From: Mnemiopsis leidyi | Lineage: Eukaryota > Ctenophora > Tentaculata > Lobata > Bolinopsidae | Direction: 5' to 3' | Length of the DNA: 39,767 bases | NCBI GenBank assembly: GCA_000226015.1 | Contig: JH153709.1 | Span: forward strand, 40,921-80,687 | In this document: positions 1 to 12,000 of the stretch, in pieces | Layout of the letters: each line of letters starts with the position of its first letter | How positions within the stretch are numbered: the first letter of the stretch is position 1 | Translations under genes and position numbers: made by a program | The notes under the pieces: generated by a model | What the model saw: only the letters and a program-made list of their open reading frames with translations | What the model was told of the DNA's origin: nothing | The model's database searches: none

Positions 1-33
<33 letters not shown>

Positions 34-104
34 TGTGTGTGTGTGTACTGTGTCTGTGTCTGTGTCTGTGTCTATGTGTGCGTGTGTGTGTGTGTGTGTG
101 TGGG
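1..104. repeat. (GT)n microsatellite
   Basis: Nearly pure TG dinucleotides with TGTGTC and TGTGCG variants between 45 and 85. Confidence 0.98.
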
Positions 105-504
105 TGAGCGTTTCACTGAGCAGTTTAATCTGATCAAGCATAATTTCTAAACCATGCTAGCCTTAAGAATAAGATTCTCGCTGCTGGCACGTTTTAATAT
201 GCCCCATAAATTCAGGTGGCATCAATTTGATTCCACAATTTTAAAACACAGCGGGTGTGTACCCAATACAGCTGTATCTCAACTGATCACACTAAAAATG
301 GTATAAATTCAGGTCCACATTTCCCTTCGTGTAGAAAACAAGGGGCAGTCGATTATTTCTTGAATTTTCAATCAAATATGGACCGTAATAAACATCTGTT
401 AGGTCAGAGAAATCCTCTGTGTTTGTCTTTAGCCCCTCACAACTTGCACACAGCTCACAACTTATCTGCACTTAGCCATAGGCAGCTTTATTAAAGTATT
501 AAGC

Positions 505-672
505 TGTATAAGTCTTCGGCTATATTTTGCTATAATCAGCTATAGTAAGCTATATTCGGATATAGTTATATATTACCGGTGATATTTGACTATAGCCAGG
601 TATATTCTGATATATCATACTATATTCAGCTATATTCGGCTATAATTGGCGGTATTCGGCTATAGTTGGCCA
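505..672. repeat. Degenerate CTATATTCGG minisatellite
   Basis: About 15 diverged copies of a 10-12 bp unit (gctatattcg, gctatagt, gctataatc). Confidence 0.8.
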
Positions 673-1258
673 CAATGCTCGTCATATTTGGTTATACTAA
701 ACCGCCAGCTATAAACTTGTACAATCTTCATCAGTTCTTTAGTGGTAAACATGAAATTCAGATTACTTGCGAGTTTATAACGCCAGACAAATCCAACCAC
801 GAAGCTCTCGAATTGTGCCAGCATCTAGCTTTCAACAAAGGCAGGCCACCTCCTGATCAATCATTAAACTGCATACAGCTGATTAAATTCGACGGTAAAG
901 GATAAGAAGCAGACAGACACAAAGTCTCGAGCCGGCGGTGCTAGGTTTATCATCCCGGGTTGCTATAGTAACATGGTTACCATGGTTATCAGGGTTATGA
1001 TCTATAGTGATCAATTGTAAGGCACAGTCCTAGACTGCACAATAGTATTGGTCGACAACAGGTCACCGTTGTATTCCTGGTTTTACAGGAACCTACTTGT
1101 TTACTTGAGGTAAATCTTTGTGTCAAGGTACTGAACCAGCACTGCTCGATCAGCAGTTGCCACCCAGGAATACAGGTCGTTTTATAATCCATACTATCGG
1201 ATAGTTTATACTGGGAATTTGTTAATACTGGGAATTTGTTTCAAGGCAGCATAACATG

Positions 1259-1272
1259 GTTACCATGGCAAC
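1259..1272. promoter_or_regulatory. X-box-like palindrome GTTACCATGGCAAC
   Basis: Fits the RFX consensus (GTNNCCATRGNAAC-like). Function is inferred from motif only; no ciliary or other RFX target gene is adjacent. Confidence 0.45.
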
Positions 1273-2232
1273 CAGGCAACATGTTAACTAGTTATGTCCC
1301 TGTCGTACTTGGTAGAAAAGTAAACTTCCCTGCTTGCCGTTTAACAGTAGCCATTTCTAGTTGTTTACTGTTAAAGTTTCCTATCGTCCCAAACAAGAAA
1401 CTTTAACGCAGTAACACACGTGAATGACACCTGACTAATAACAAAACACGTGACATAACACGTGACTTACAGCATTAATGTCGAGATGTTTAGAGAAGTT
1501 GGGCCAGTGTTCCTCAGTAAACCGAAGCAGGACCACTTTGTTAACTCTTCTCAGTAACGGCACCATGGCTTTCTTGCATACTCTCCTGTTTTCTGAAGCG
1601 AATTTAGGTTAAAGTTGCAGCAAGTTGTCAAAGTAACAATTGTGTAGTTGTCATATATAAAGGTTAACACCCTGCTTTCAGCTATACAGTATTAGTATTA
1701 TTTATCATGTGACACTATACAGAAGCTGATGTTAGGTTTAATTGCAATTGCATTACTGTTCTTGTTGCTTGTATAACATCAACAAGTCACATATTAAGAA
1801 AGTTTGTTCACAAATTTCTTCTCCCAGTCTAAGTACTTAAAGCAATCTGTCTCAACGTCTCGTGTTGAATACGTGAAGATGGTTTTGTTAGATTCAGCAG
1901 CTAAACGAAGCTTTTACAATCTAAATATTCTACAGATCAGTCAATGTATGGTAGATACGCGCGATTGTTCACGCAGAAGCGTTCACAGATACCGCCACGC
2001 AAGTTTAAGTATCGCGTTATAAATGGAAACTGTATGGTCTCCGTAGCTACCGGTCAGCTACATTTTCGTTTAAGTTTTCGTCTTGCAAGTTTTATAAATC
2101 CAAGCAAATCAGCTGATAGTTTTTCTTGCCCACTACCTGACAACATATTTTTAAAAATAAAGAAAATAGAATATCAATAGTATTTAATTGTTTGATCTGC
2201 AACTATGTTCCCTTCTTCTAATTCTTATAATT

Positions 2233-2700
2233 AGGTGGCACCTAGGCAACCATGTGGGTTATATCTACAAACTAGGTAGCAATATTGGTTGTCACTAGGC
2301 AATCATGGAAGTTGTAACTAGGCAAATATGTAGGTTGTAACTAAGCAACCATGTAGGTCGTAACTAAGTTACCATTGAGGTTGTAACTAGGTAACTACTT
2401 ATAATGACTAGGGAATTATGTAAGTTGCAACTAGATTGTAACTTGTCAACCATAGAGCTTGTAACTTGTCAACGAAATGGGTTGCACCTCAGCAACATTG
2501 TAGGTTGTAACTAGGCAACGACATACGTTGCACCAAGGCAACCATGTAGGTTGCACCAAGGCAACCATGTAGGTTGCACCAAGGCAACCATGTAGGTTGC
2601 ACCGAGGCAACCATGTAGGTTGTAACTAGGCAACCATGTAGGTTGCACCAAGGCAACCATGTAGGTTGTACCAAGGCAACCATGTAGGTTGTAACTAGGC
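2233..2700. repeat. Minisatellite with 22-23 bp unit carrying GGCAACCATG
   Basis: About 20 copies of a unit of the form aggttgcaccaaggcaaccatgt (unit broken here by variants). It is diverged on the left (2233-2490) and nearly identical at 2530-2700. The open frames on its minus strand are produced by the repeat and are not genes. Confidence 0.95.
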
Positions 2701-3176
2701 TGTGAGGATCGCTGTCGTTGACGTGACAACACAGTGTCAAGATTGATACGGCCACATCGGATCCCGATAAATACCCTAGACGTAACTATAACCCTATATC
2801 CCTGAATGAACCTGATATGTCACGCTAGCTACCACTCTCCGCACATACCGATCATAATAATTACATTGGTAGCAACCCCGGACTTCCAATTTCGGAAACA
2901 AAGTGGTAGTAAGCAATTCAATGTGCTATGCAGTGACGGAGGTTGCCATATACTTCGAGGTGTAATATACGCAGTAGTAGATTGTTCTAGGGTTGTCGAC
3001 ACAATTGAATACTGAATAGCAGCTCATTTCTTAATTCATCAGCTTCTCTGATATTACTGTAATATCCGCTATAAGTCATAAGAGATATCAAAGAATTTAG
3101 CTTGTCATGGTATTATACCTCAGATGTTATAAACGGTGCTCTCTGTTCTCATAAGATGTCAGATTTAGCTTCTTAC

Positions 3177-6031
3177 CGTTTTGTAGTACAGCTTGAAGAA
3201 GATTTCCAGTAATATCAGTGAAGTTATGAGATGTCAGCCTAGAAGAGATATGTGATATCATAGCTTGATACGCTCCGTCACTCGGATGATTGTCCTCCGC
3301 ACTCACCACTTTAGTTACCATCTGGGAATATTCGTAATCTTCCATTGTCGAAATGTTTTTGCAGACAGTACATTTTGTTTTAGATACCACGAACTTGTTT
3401 AAAACAGGGAGATTGTTGGGAAGTGATGAAATTGTTTTAGAAGAACCAAGAGACCGCTAGATTATTTAATTTTCTTTTGGTTTATCATATATGTGCTACA
3501 ATAACTATCACATCTATATCTATCCATCTATTATTCAAGCATATGAAAGATGTCGCCCCTTGAACTTGAAGGTAGTGTTCTGCTCGAAGAACGAATCGAT
3601 AATTGCTTCATGAAAAATTAAAGTTGAGAAGGTTCATTTCAGATTAGAGATATCATATTCGCAGACATCTCCATTCATCAATACAATCTGTAAAGATATC
3701 TACAAGCGTGCGTCAGTTGGTTACCATAGCAACTAAACTTTTTCCACGTGATCTGATAATGTGACAGTAATCTCTGATTTGATTTGGTGATCTAGTTCCG
3801 TGGCCATTCACATTTACTAGATAAGTAGGAGTTTACATGCTTTGTTAATAACTACTATCCACGCATGGGTAACCATGGCTATCGTCACAGCGATAATCCA
3901 CCGATAACGATAGTTTTAATACTGTTAGCCATGTCCATTGGTGCATCCTTTTACCGTAAACATTATGTCTTTATATGATTGTCTGATCTTAACCTACAAC
4001 TTTTTACTATCCTTATGTTCTCAGATCTCCAATTACGTAAAATTCATGTCCTTCGACCAAAATACCCACTCTTTGCCACTACCAGTTAACCGATTCACAA
4101 GTCCGCTCAGTTTTAAACGAGAACGTCGTAACGGCAATTGTTTACTTTTTCCAGACAAGACCTCAGAACGAGCCCCATGAAGAGCTACAAACCGTGACGA
4201 GGGGGGTTGAGAGAGAAGTGGAGGCAGCTTGACAGAGAGAGTTGACCAGGGTGACGTAGTCTCTATACTCCATACTCCCAGCTGTATAGTCGGTAGAGAG
4301 CAGGGGGAGATGTCCCGACCTCAGTTCCTCCAACACCGGCCCCAGGGACCCGGTGTGTTCTTCTAGTCTAAGTTCCTGAAAATTAGCTGTCACGTGAACA
4401 TGGTTATTATAGTAGCGTCACGTCTCCCTCATCACGTAATTGTTGTATTTATTGCGGAGTTAACCAGAGTTAACAGAGTCATTCATGGTACTTGCACCGG
4501 TCACTATGATTTGGACTAGAACATTTAAACCAAAACACCTGCACACAATAATGATGGAGACCAGTCTTTATTAGCTTTGAAACAAGGTGTCACATAAATT
4601 TATTATTGATTGATATATGGTGCCACTATTGCTCTATTGGCATTAGGAGCAAGGATCCACGAGCAAAGTCGAGCCTGTTTGAGGAGCTCATATTTTTATG
4701 TGACATGATTACGATTATAGACGTGTTTTCATCGGTAAGACCAATGACCACAACCTCTACGTAGCTAGATGTGGTAAATTAATTGACGGCTGTATATTAT
4801 ACAGCGAGCTGAATGCTAGACATTTAGATCAAGGTCACTCTTTCAGTTTATGTCCGACAAAAGCTAAGATCCTTCAGCCAAGGTGGGCTAAAATTACCCT
4901 TTTTATGTTTTCAGTTGACAGACCGCAGATACGATCAGCTTGACCATCTAGATACAATTGATAGTTTTGGATCTGTGAGATAATGATTCAGATCTGTCCA
5001 TATTTCATATCTGGAGTCCAAATTTTGCAACAACTTGTGACTAACCTCGTCTAAATTAAAAACGTCCCTTTTCAAGGGAGAATATCTTGTCTGTCACTAT
5101 ACGCAAAGCGTGCCTCCAGCCAGAAAAGATACAAGGCTATCAGTATCTTTTTTGCTGTGCAATTGTAATGATTGATTGGGCTTAGGGGTTGTCAACATTG
5201 GATTCGCCGTCAAAATTTACTTAAAATTGCTCGCCTCAATTTTCATCTTGCTTAAAATTGATAATTTTTATTTTTAGACCGTAAGAAGTCAATATGTGCC
5301 AGAAAGATGTCTAAAAAGGTTTCTATTTCGGGACCGTCACCATCTTATTTGCCGTCAAATAAAACGTCAAGATACAGGTCTCGAGAGCCAAGACTTTTAA
5401 TGGGGTGGTTGCTACCACCCTAATAGGAGCTTTCAGTAATGACCACATCAAAATTTGAACCGCCCAGTTATAAACTACAATTTGGAATCCAACAAAAATA
5501 AACAAAGAACCAACATGACCACCTCAATTTTCAATCACAAAGTTTAGGTTCATTCATATGATTTTGTGTGCCCCGACTAGAGATTCGTTTTTTATAGTTA
5601 CTATATGAAGAGCCTTTCATTTGTTTATAAATCATTACTATATTTCAATAAATCTGTATAAAACATTTTAAGGCCCATTTCATGCCAGTTCGGTTACAAA
5701 ACAAACATTCTGAACAACACCAGCTCACTAGGTAGAACTAGGTAAGACACGTACCTTCAAAACGTTGACGAGGTCTATTTTTTGCTTGTTTGAGCATGAT
5801 TTATCAAGTAGAAGTGTGTAGATGGTCCTGAGGAACTCAGTGCAGGACAATCTGACCATCATGTCCGATATTCCTGACGTCACGCCGCCCTGAGACACTC
5901 CTGACTTTCCAATCACGCCACACATCAGAACTAGCACTTCCACTAGTTTTGTCTTGTGTTCGGCAGACATAAGACTACTTGTGTCCAGCACAGTCCAGTT
6001 TGATAGCAGGGTCTCTATCAGTTCTGTCCCG
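3177..6031 (-). CDS. PRKDC: PRKDC exons 28-30 (beyond the 10-kb intron)
   Basis: Three exons, 5755-6031, 4193-4375 and 3177-3321, lie on the far side of a ~10 kb intron. The first reads LIETLLSNW … HKTKLVEVLVLMCGVIGK, aligning with human LATTILQHWKK … LETKMAVLALLAKILQ. The second reads LGPVLEELRSGHLPLLS … YRDYVTLVNSLCQA, aligning with human [20 protein letters not shown] … FNNYVDCMKKFLDA. The third, MVTKVVSAEDNHPSDGAYQA, aligns more weakly with human [20 protein letters not shown]. No later exon was found in 1-3176, so the next intron is at least 3.1 kb or runs off the window. Confidence 0.85.
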
Positions 6032-9000
6032 CTGAAAGTCACTAAAGTTAGAGTATTCAGATTTCTTGGTCACTGGATCAGAGCGCACAATTGGAATAAT
6101 TTTCAACTTTACTTTTTCCGCGGCGGTTTACTCTTTTTTTCAACTCCATATTTTTAAGTATTTGAGCAACCAAATACTATGGGCACTAATGTTTTCAGTT
6201 CAAATATTTTAGCAACAACATCTTTTTATTACCTAGTTCATTTTAGTATTTCTGCTACATAGTAATTGGAGAAGAGTGCACGACAGATTAGGAAAAATGA
6301 CCCGCAAGTGTGATTTGATTTACTAATGATTTAAGTTTTACAAGTTAAATAACTCATTAATCGGCGTCCGTATAGTGATAAGACGACACAATCGTCTTAA
6401 CCAATGATATTACTGAGTCTCAGACGACGACAAAATGCACCAACTCATTTTCATTTCATGTACAGTTGTATTCTATTTTTAGATCCAGTTCCCTTTACAG
6501 ACGCCAAACACTCAATTACAATAATTCCTTTTATCCTGGTTGTACATTTTTTCTGTTCTTTATTCCTTACATGAGATTTTTGCACTACTAAGAGTTAATC
6601 GTTGCTTCGTTAAACTTAATTAATCGTCTAGCTAAGTGCTCATGTATTTTTGTGATTTTCAATTACGGATCTTCGTCCTTTATTTTAGTACTCCAGAGCT
6701 AGCCAACTTTCATTGTTAAAGGAGAAGGGCGTTCTGCTTTGGTATTTCGTGTATTTTCGGCAGACTAAATAAATCCAATAATGCAAGCAAGTTTGAACTT
6801 GACTCTGCGTAAAATTAATCAACCTAGAAGTGACTGTTAGAATGTAAGATTGCAACATGTTGATTACGTAAATTTTGCTCGCCAGCAACACAATCATTTT
6901 GGGTTGCAGTAAAGTTGAAAAATGGCGTAAAGTCTGGATCTTTTTCGTTTTAGAATCACGTGGATATTAGCGAGGTCACTTTACAGTCGTCTACAGAATT
7001 GTTGAGTTTTATTGCTGCTGTAATTGTATACTGTATAGTGTGTCTTACATTTATAATTACGATTTTTAGAATCAACTGTGTTTTATATTCAATAACGCGG
7101 TTTTACTTGCAGTTGCAATTTACAAAATTAACTGTGGTATAAGTTCAAAATAACGCAGTTTTACTTGCAATTTATAAAATTGCTAGACCGTGCTCCACCA
7201 ATATTTGAATATCTGCAATGTCTGGCTAGACCGAGACGCAGGAATTATGGCCGATCGGAAATAGAGAAATAGGACAACTACATTATCCATATAGGAGGGC
7301 TCCTCTTACTTGCGCCCCTGCATGGCAATGTAAATCTCTGCGATAAAACTGTCGAGTCTATGTTTAGGAAGCTAACGATTAGATGAAGAAATGCCCTCCA
7401 CATTGCAGACATTCAAACTGCACCTAATCCTTCCCCGTACGACCTACTTTTGGAATAATATTCAAGTATTTATTGCAAAACAACATCTTTGCCCGCGCAA
7501 GACAATATTATACACCACAGCGGACGGGTCTCTCTCCCTGGACTCTCCTATACCTCTCATATATTCCTCTCATATATGCCTCGTGTATCTAATCGCATTA
7601 ATGAGCTGCCGCGTAATCCGCTTTTAATCAAATCGAAGTCAAATAGCCACTGACACCATTGCATGTCCTTTTTGTAGCTGTTAGCCCGACAATGCTTGTA
7701 CTGGTCGTTACAATGGGCATTCCATCACAATACCAAACTGTCATAAAGCTCGGGAGATTTATATCGGAGGTGATAGTAGTGACTTCGTCATCTTGACTAC
7801 TAGAGGGACGTACGTGTTTATATACACTTCATAGTCAGAGTGTATGGTGGAGGAGCTATTGTAGTCATCATCACCCTCCAACTTCATCAACAGTTTCATT
7901 ATGGAAGTATTAACAATCGACATCCAACTTCATTAGCGATTTTCTGTATGAAAGTATCTATAATCGAAATGTTGTAGATGTCTGTCGGATAACTGTCAGT
8001 TGTAAGAGTAGATAATTAATCGCGAAGACTGTATATGACACCCGGTAGGCTGCTTTGAGTTACTTAGTTAGTTAACTATTTGACTTTGGGTTTTGGAATC
8101 CGGTCTAACTCTGATCATTAAACCCTTTGTTCTAACTTCTAACCATTTTTCAATTAAAATTATTGATATGAATCTGATCTTTACTAATTCCAATTCATTC
8201 CAGAAAGATGGGTACGAATGAATTAGCGGATCTGTCCAGCAAGTTTCTAACGAGAAGTGTCTGCGACTCCCTGCTTCTAAACACTACAAATGAGACAGCC
8301 CAAAATTTGGGAGATTTCAGAACCTGTCAACTCCTCACCTCAGACGTGTATCGTCTCATCCTACCGGTTTTAGGAATCACACTGGGCGTTGCTTGTGTCA
8401 CTCTGAACAGTCTTGTGGGAGCCTTCTTCCACTCCAAAACGGACCAAGTAATGCACCTCATATACTTCTGTCTGGCCTGCTCCGACTTCGTGTCAGGAAT
8501 TGTTGCTATTTATCAGGGTGTAGCGGTGATGCTGACAGAGTGGATGTTTCCAGCTGCTAGACTGCAACTTTACTCCGTTTTCTACGTGTTAGGACAACTT
8601 CCGTTCCACGTGTCTGCCTTCATTAATGTTCTCCTAACGGTTGCCAGGACAACCTCCATATTTCTCCCTCTCTATAGGATCCGACATGAGTACATCAAAC
8701 TAGGTGTCTTGGCCTACTCCGTAGTCTGGGCTGGTCTGATTGTAGCAGACTGGATCATTGCTAACAATTTAGCCCTATACTTCTTTGATTGGAAAGCTGT
8801 TGTGGGAATACTTTACGTGTATCCCAGACCGGGTGGACTAGTGATAGATGAGACTTTCTACCGCATTGACAGTGAATCATACAAAAATGGAGATTTTAAG
8901 AAGGTGATTCAAGTCTTAGTGATGTTAGTGACAGTTTTCTTCCCCTATGGTCTACCGTCCATTATCTGCCTGATAAGTGCGATCATGCAAGTTAAGCAGA

Positions 9001-12000
9001 TCTTCCTGAACTCCTCCACCCAAAACCGGGAGAAGAGCACTAAAAGGAACAGGAAAATGTCGATAACAATCATCATACTAACGGGAGTGTTCTTCATCTG
9101 CAACACAGCGTATCTGATGGCCATGATAACGGACATGGAGATAGAACTAGACGAGAGTGATCACTACCAGAGACAGTTTGTGCTGCTGGTTGCCAGCAAC
9201 CACCTCCTTTACCTCAACTCAGCTCTTACCCCCCTCATCTTGATCCTCAGAGGCAGCACCATGCAGGAGTACGTCAAGAGACACTTCAGTTTGAGACACG
9301 TCTCGAACAACAGTAGGAGTAGTGTCTCAAACAGCTTCAATAACCACCCAGGAACCAAAGTTTGAGTTTGGCACTTGTAAAATCCCTTTCATCGTGTCAT
9401 AACTTTGTTTGCTTTCAAGATGAGCGATTGAGTGGATGGTGCGGATAAGTTTATTTTGTGCGAGAGAAAAGATTATGAAACCCAATCATCTTACATTGAC
9501 TGGCATCAATATCTTGTTAATCATGTTCATATTTTCATTATTTTATGTCATCAGCTTTATGTTTATCACAGAATTTGTTTGAATTTTATTTATTATTGTT
9601 CTTTGCTGTCAATGTTTTTCACTAGCAAGATTTACAGATGATTAGATGAGTGATGAGACAATAATTTAAATGTTGAATCTTTGGGAAAATCAACAAGGAT
9701 AAGAAAAGGATTGTAGGTTGATAACCTACTGTCGCGGCCATCACGCGCTCTCACGCATTTCTGGCCTGGCGAAGAAATTCTAGACGCGCATCGCCCGTTC
9801 AGAAAAGGAAAGAGACATATCTATTAAAGAAAAGTCGGTAAAAATGAACAAATGAAATGAATGTGAATAAGTAGGTCTGCAAAACTAATACCACAATTTT
9901 TGTGCGTATTTTTGGTGACTATTAAATGGTGATCTCTAAATGGTACCTTTAAATGGTGATCTCTAAATAGTGACCTCTAAATGGAAACTTTTAATGGCAA
10001 CCTCGAAATAGTAACATCTAAATGGTGACTTCTTAATGGCAACCTCTAAAGGGTTGTGGGGGCTATGGGTCCGGAAGATAAAGGATTGTAGGTCGGGGTG
10101 AAATGACCTCATATCTACAACTGCACGTGGTACAGTCTTCACAAAAACCTGACAAGTCTACATCTGCACGTGGAACAGTCCACACAAAAACCTGACCCAG
10201 CAGCCATGCATGACGGCCACATTAAGTACAGGTGGAGGCCCCGTCCAGGTGCAAGTCCCTCATTAACTTGGCACGGAGTAGGACTACACGTGTTCACACC
10301 AGCACCCACCTCGACAACGTTCTTAGTGCTACCTTCTTATCTGGCACCCGGTATAAAGAACTCACCCTTACCAAGATGTTACATTTACTTAACCGCAGAG
10401 AGGGCAATCTGGCCGGTTTTCTATTTTCGCTTGAGTTACATTAATTTTCTTGCGGCATTTTATAACTTTGGAAGGGGATATATAGTAATAAGCAATACTG
10501 TCGAAATATGTGATTCTGTCATGTGTTGATTAATACAATATTGCTTGCTTTATCAATATTGTTTATGTTAATATCGTGTATGTCGAGTCGGTGATATCGG
10601 TATTGTCATTCAAAGTAGGAGGCAACGTTTCACCTCTGATAATCACCTAAGAATCTAAGATTGCAATGAAATGAGACTGTACAAACCTGATGGCCCGCCC
10701 ATGCTGAGGCAAAAAGAGCATATAGTATTAGTAGCACAAAAAGCAAGCTGTGTCTCATCGTACTATTTTCTTATTTAAAGTGCAGGTCCTGCAGTGCTCA
10801 TCGATCGTGTTAAATGTTAATTAACCGCGACACTTGGGTAGTTTTAAACCTTTTCTTTTGCAACTTTGTCATTGGCGGGATAAAGACTTCAGTTGGTTAA
10901 ACCGTTATTATTCCTGTTATCACCTTTCCTTCTCATAGTCTCTTCAATAAATCCTTCAACAGGGTCTGTAAAGTCGTTGTTTGACCGGGCATTCAACCGC
11001 TTCCATTGCGAATCATGTTCCCATGGCAAGCATTGCTCTCGTGCAGTTCATTTCCAATGATAGCCATCCTCGACTCTTTTTTCGACCATTACCTATTTTT
11101 AATAGTTGTACTGTGAGCTCTTTGAGATACAATTTATAGTCGGTCCATTGGCCATTGCTTATAATTTATCTGCTATCAATAAAATAAAACAATGATTGAA
11201 CGGTCGCACTTCCCTTACTTGTTATAACTTCGTCCTATAAGTAGATCATTAATCCTGAAGCGGAGTTACCACACCTGGTTCACACCATGTGGTTACAGGC
11301 TCATTGATTGTGGAAACTTAGTAACCTGAGTTCGTTTTGTTTAACGACACCACTAAACTTACGTCACCGATCGAACAGATGGGAAAGAAAGGGGATGAAA
11401 CATTTTCTTTGTTAAGATTTATCACAATTCTGCTCTTGAAAGTTCCGTTCGAAGGTATTATCACGATTCTGCCCTTGAAAAAAAGTTATCTTTACCGCAA
11501 TATGTTCTGGCTTTTTCCTTATTTCATGCTCAATCAGGAGACATCTAACAATTCGCATGTTCGGTTGAATTGAATCAATGCGACGTATCGCATTTATTGG
11601 TAAATGGTAACCATGGAAGCGATGGACAAAATTTTCTTCTTGATACCGTGAAACCGTGTAAAGTTAACAGTGTTCAAGAACTGAATTATGATATTGTGAG
11701 TAAAACCGGTACAAAGGGGGATTTGGCGGCAAAGTTTTTGCAAGCAATGCAGCTCATCGAAAGACAGCACAACTTGATCATCAATCAGAGGGTGCACGTG
11801 AGTCAGAATCAGTGTCGTATGATCGAGTTGCAGGATCAAGTAATTTCACTACAGGAGCGGCTTTTATCAGCCAAAGAGGGACTTTCAAAGGCTAAGGAGG
11901 TCAGCGAACAGTTCAAAAGCGAGATTGTTAACAGTTTTCAGAAAGGAGTCAGCTCAGCAGTGAAAAAAAGTTTCAGCGACGTGGTGAAATCAAGCGGTAT

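Larger units (their letters stand above)
105..2232. other. Non-coding stretch, presumably PRKDC intron
   Basis: No ORF with recognisable protein sequence on either strand. Apart from the CTATA repeat it holds a perfect X-box-type palindrome (1259-1272) and three closely spaced CACGTG elements (1418-1465). If PRKDC continues leftwards, this belongs to the intron after the 3177 exon. Confidence 0.5.
9366..11569. other. Non-coding stretch between GPCR paralog 1 and the coiled-coil ORF
   Basis: AT-rich sequence with the small repeats listed separately. Open frames of up to 119 codons occur (10170-10529) but have no recognisable composition or motif. Confidence 0.5.

Noticed and set aside
2489..2755. 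Overlapping minus-strand ORFs with repeated TYMVALVQPTWLPW-type units
   Set aside because: Translation of the 22-23 bp minisatellite; open in more than one frame.
10170..10529. 119-codon ORF with two overlapping frames
   Set aside because: Starts inside a 42-bp duplication, has low-complexity Pro/Thr content and no motif; a second overlapping frame is also open.
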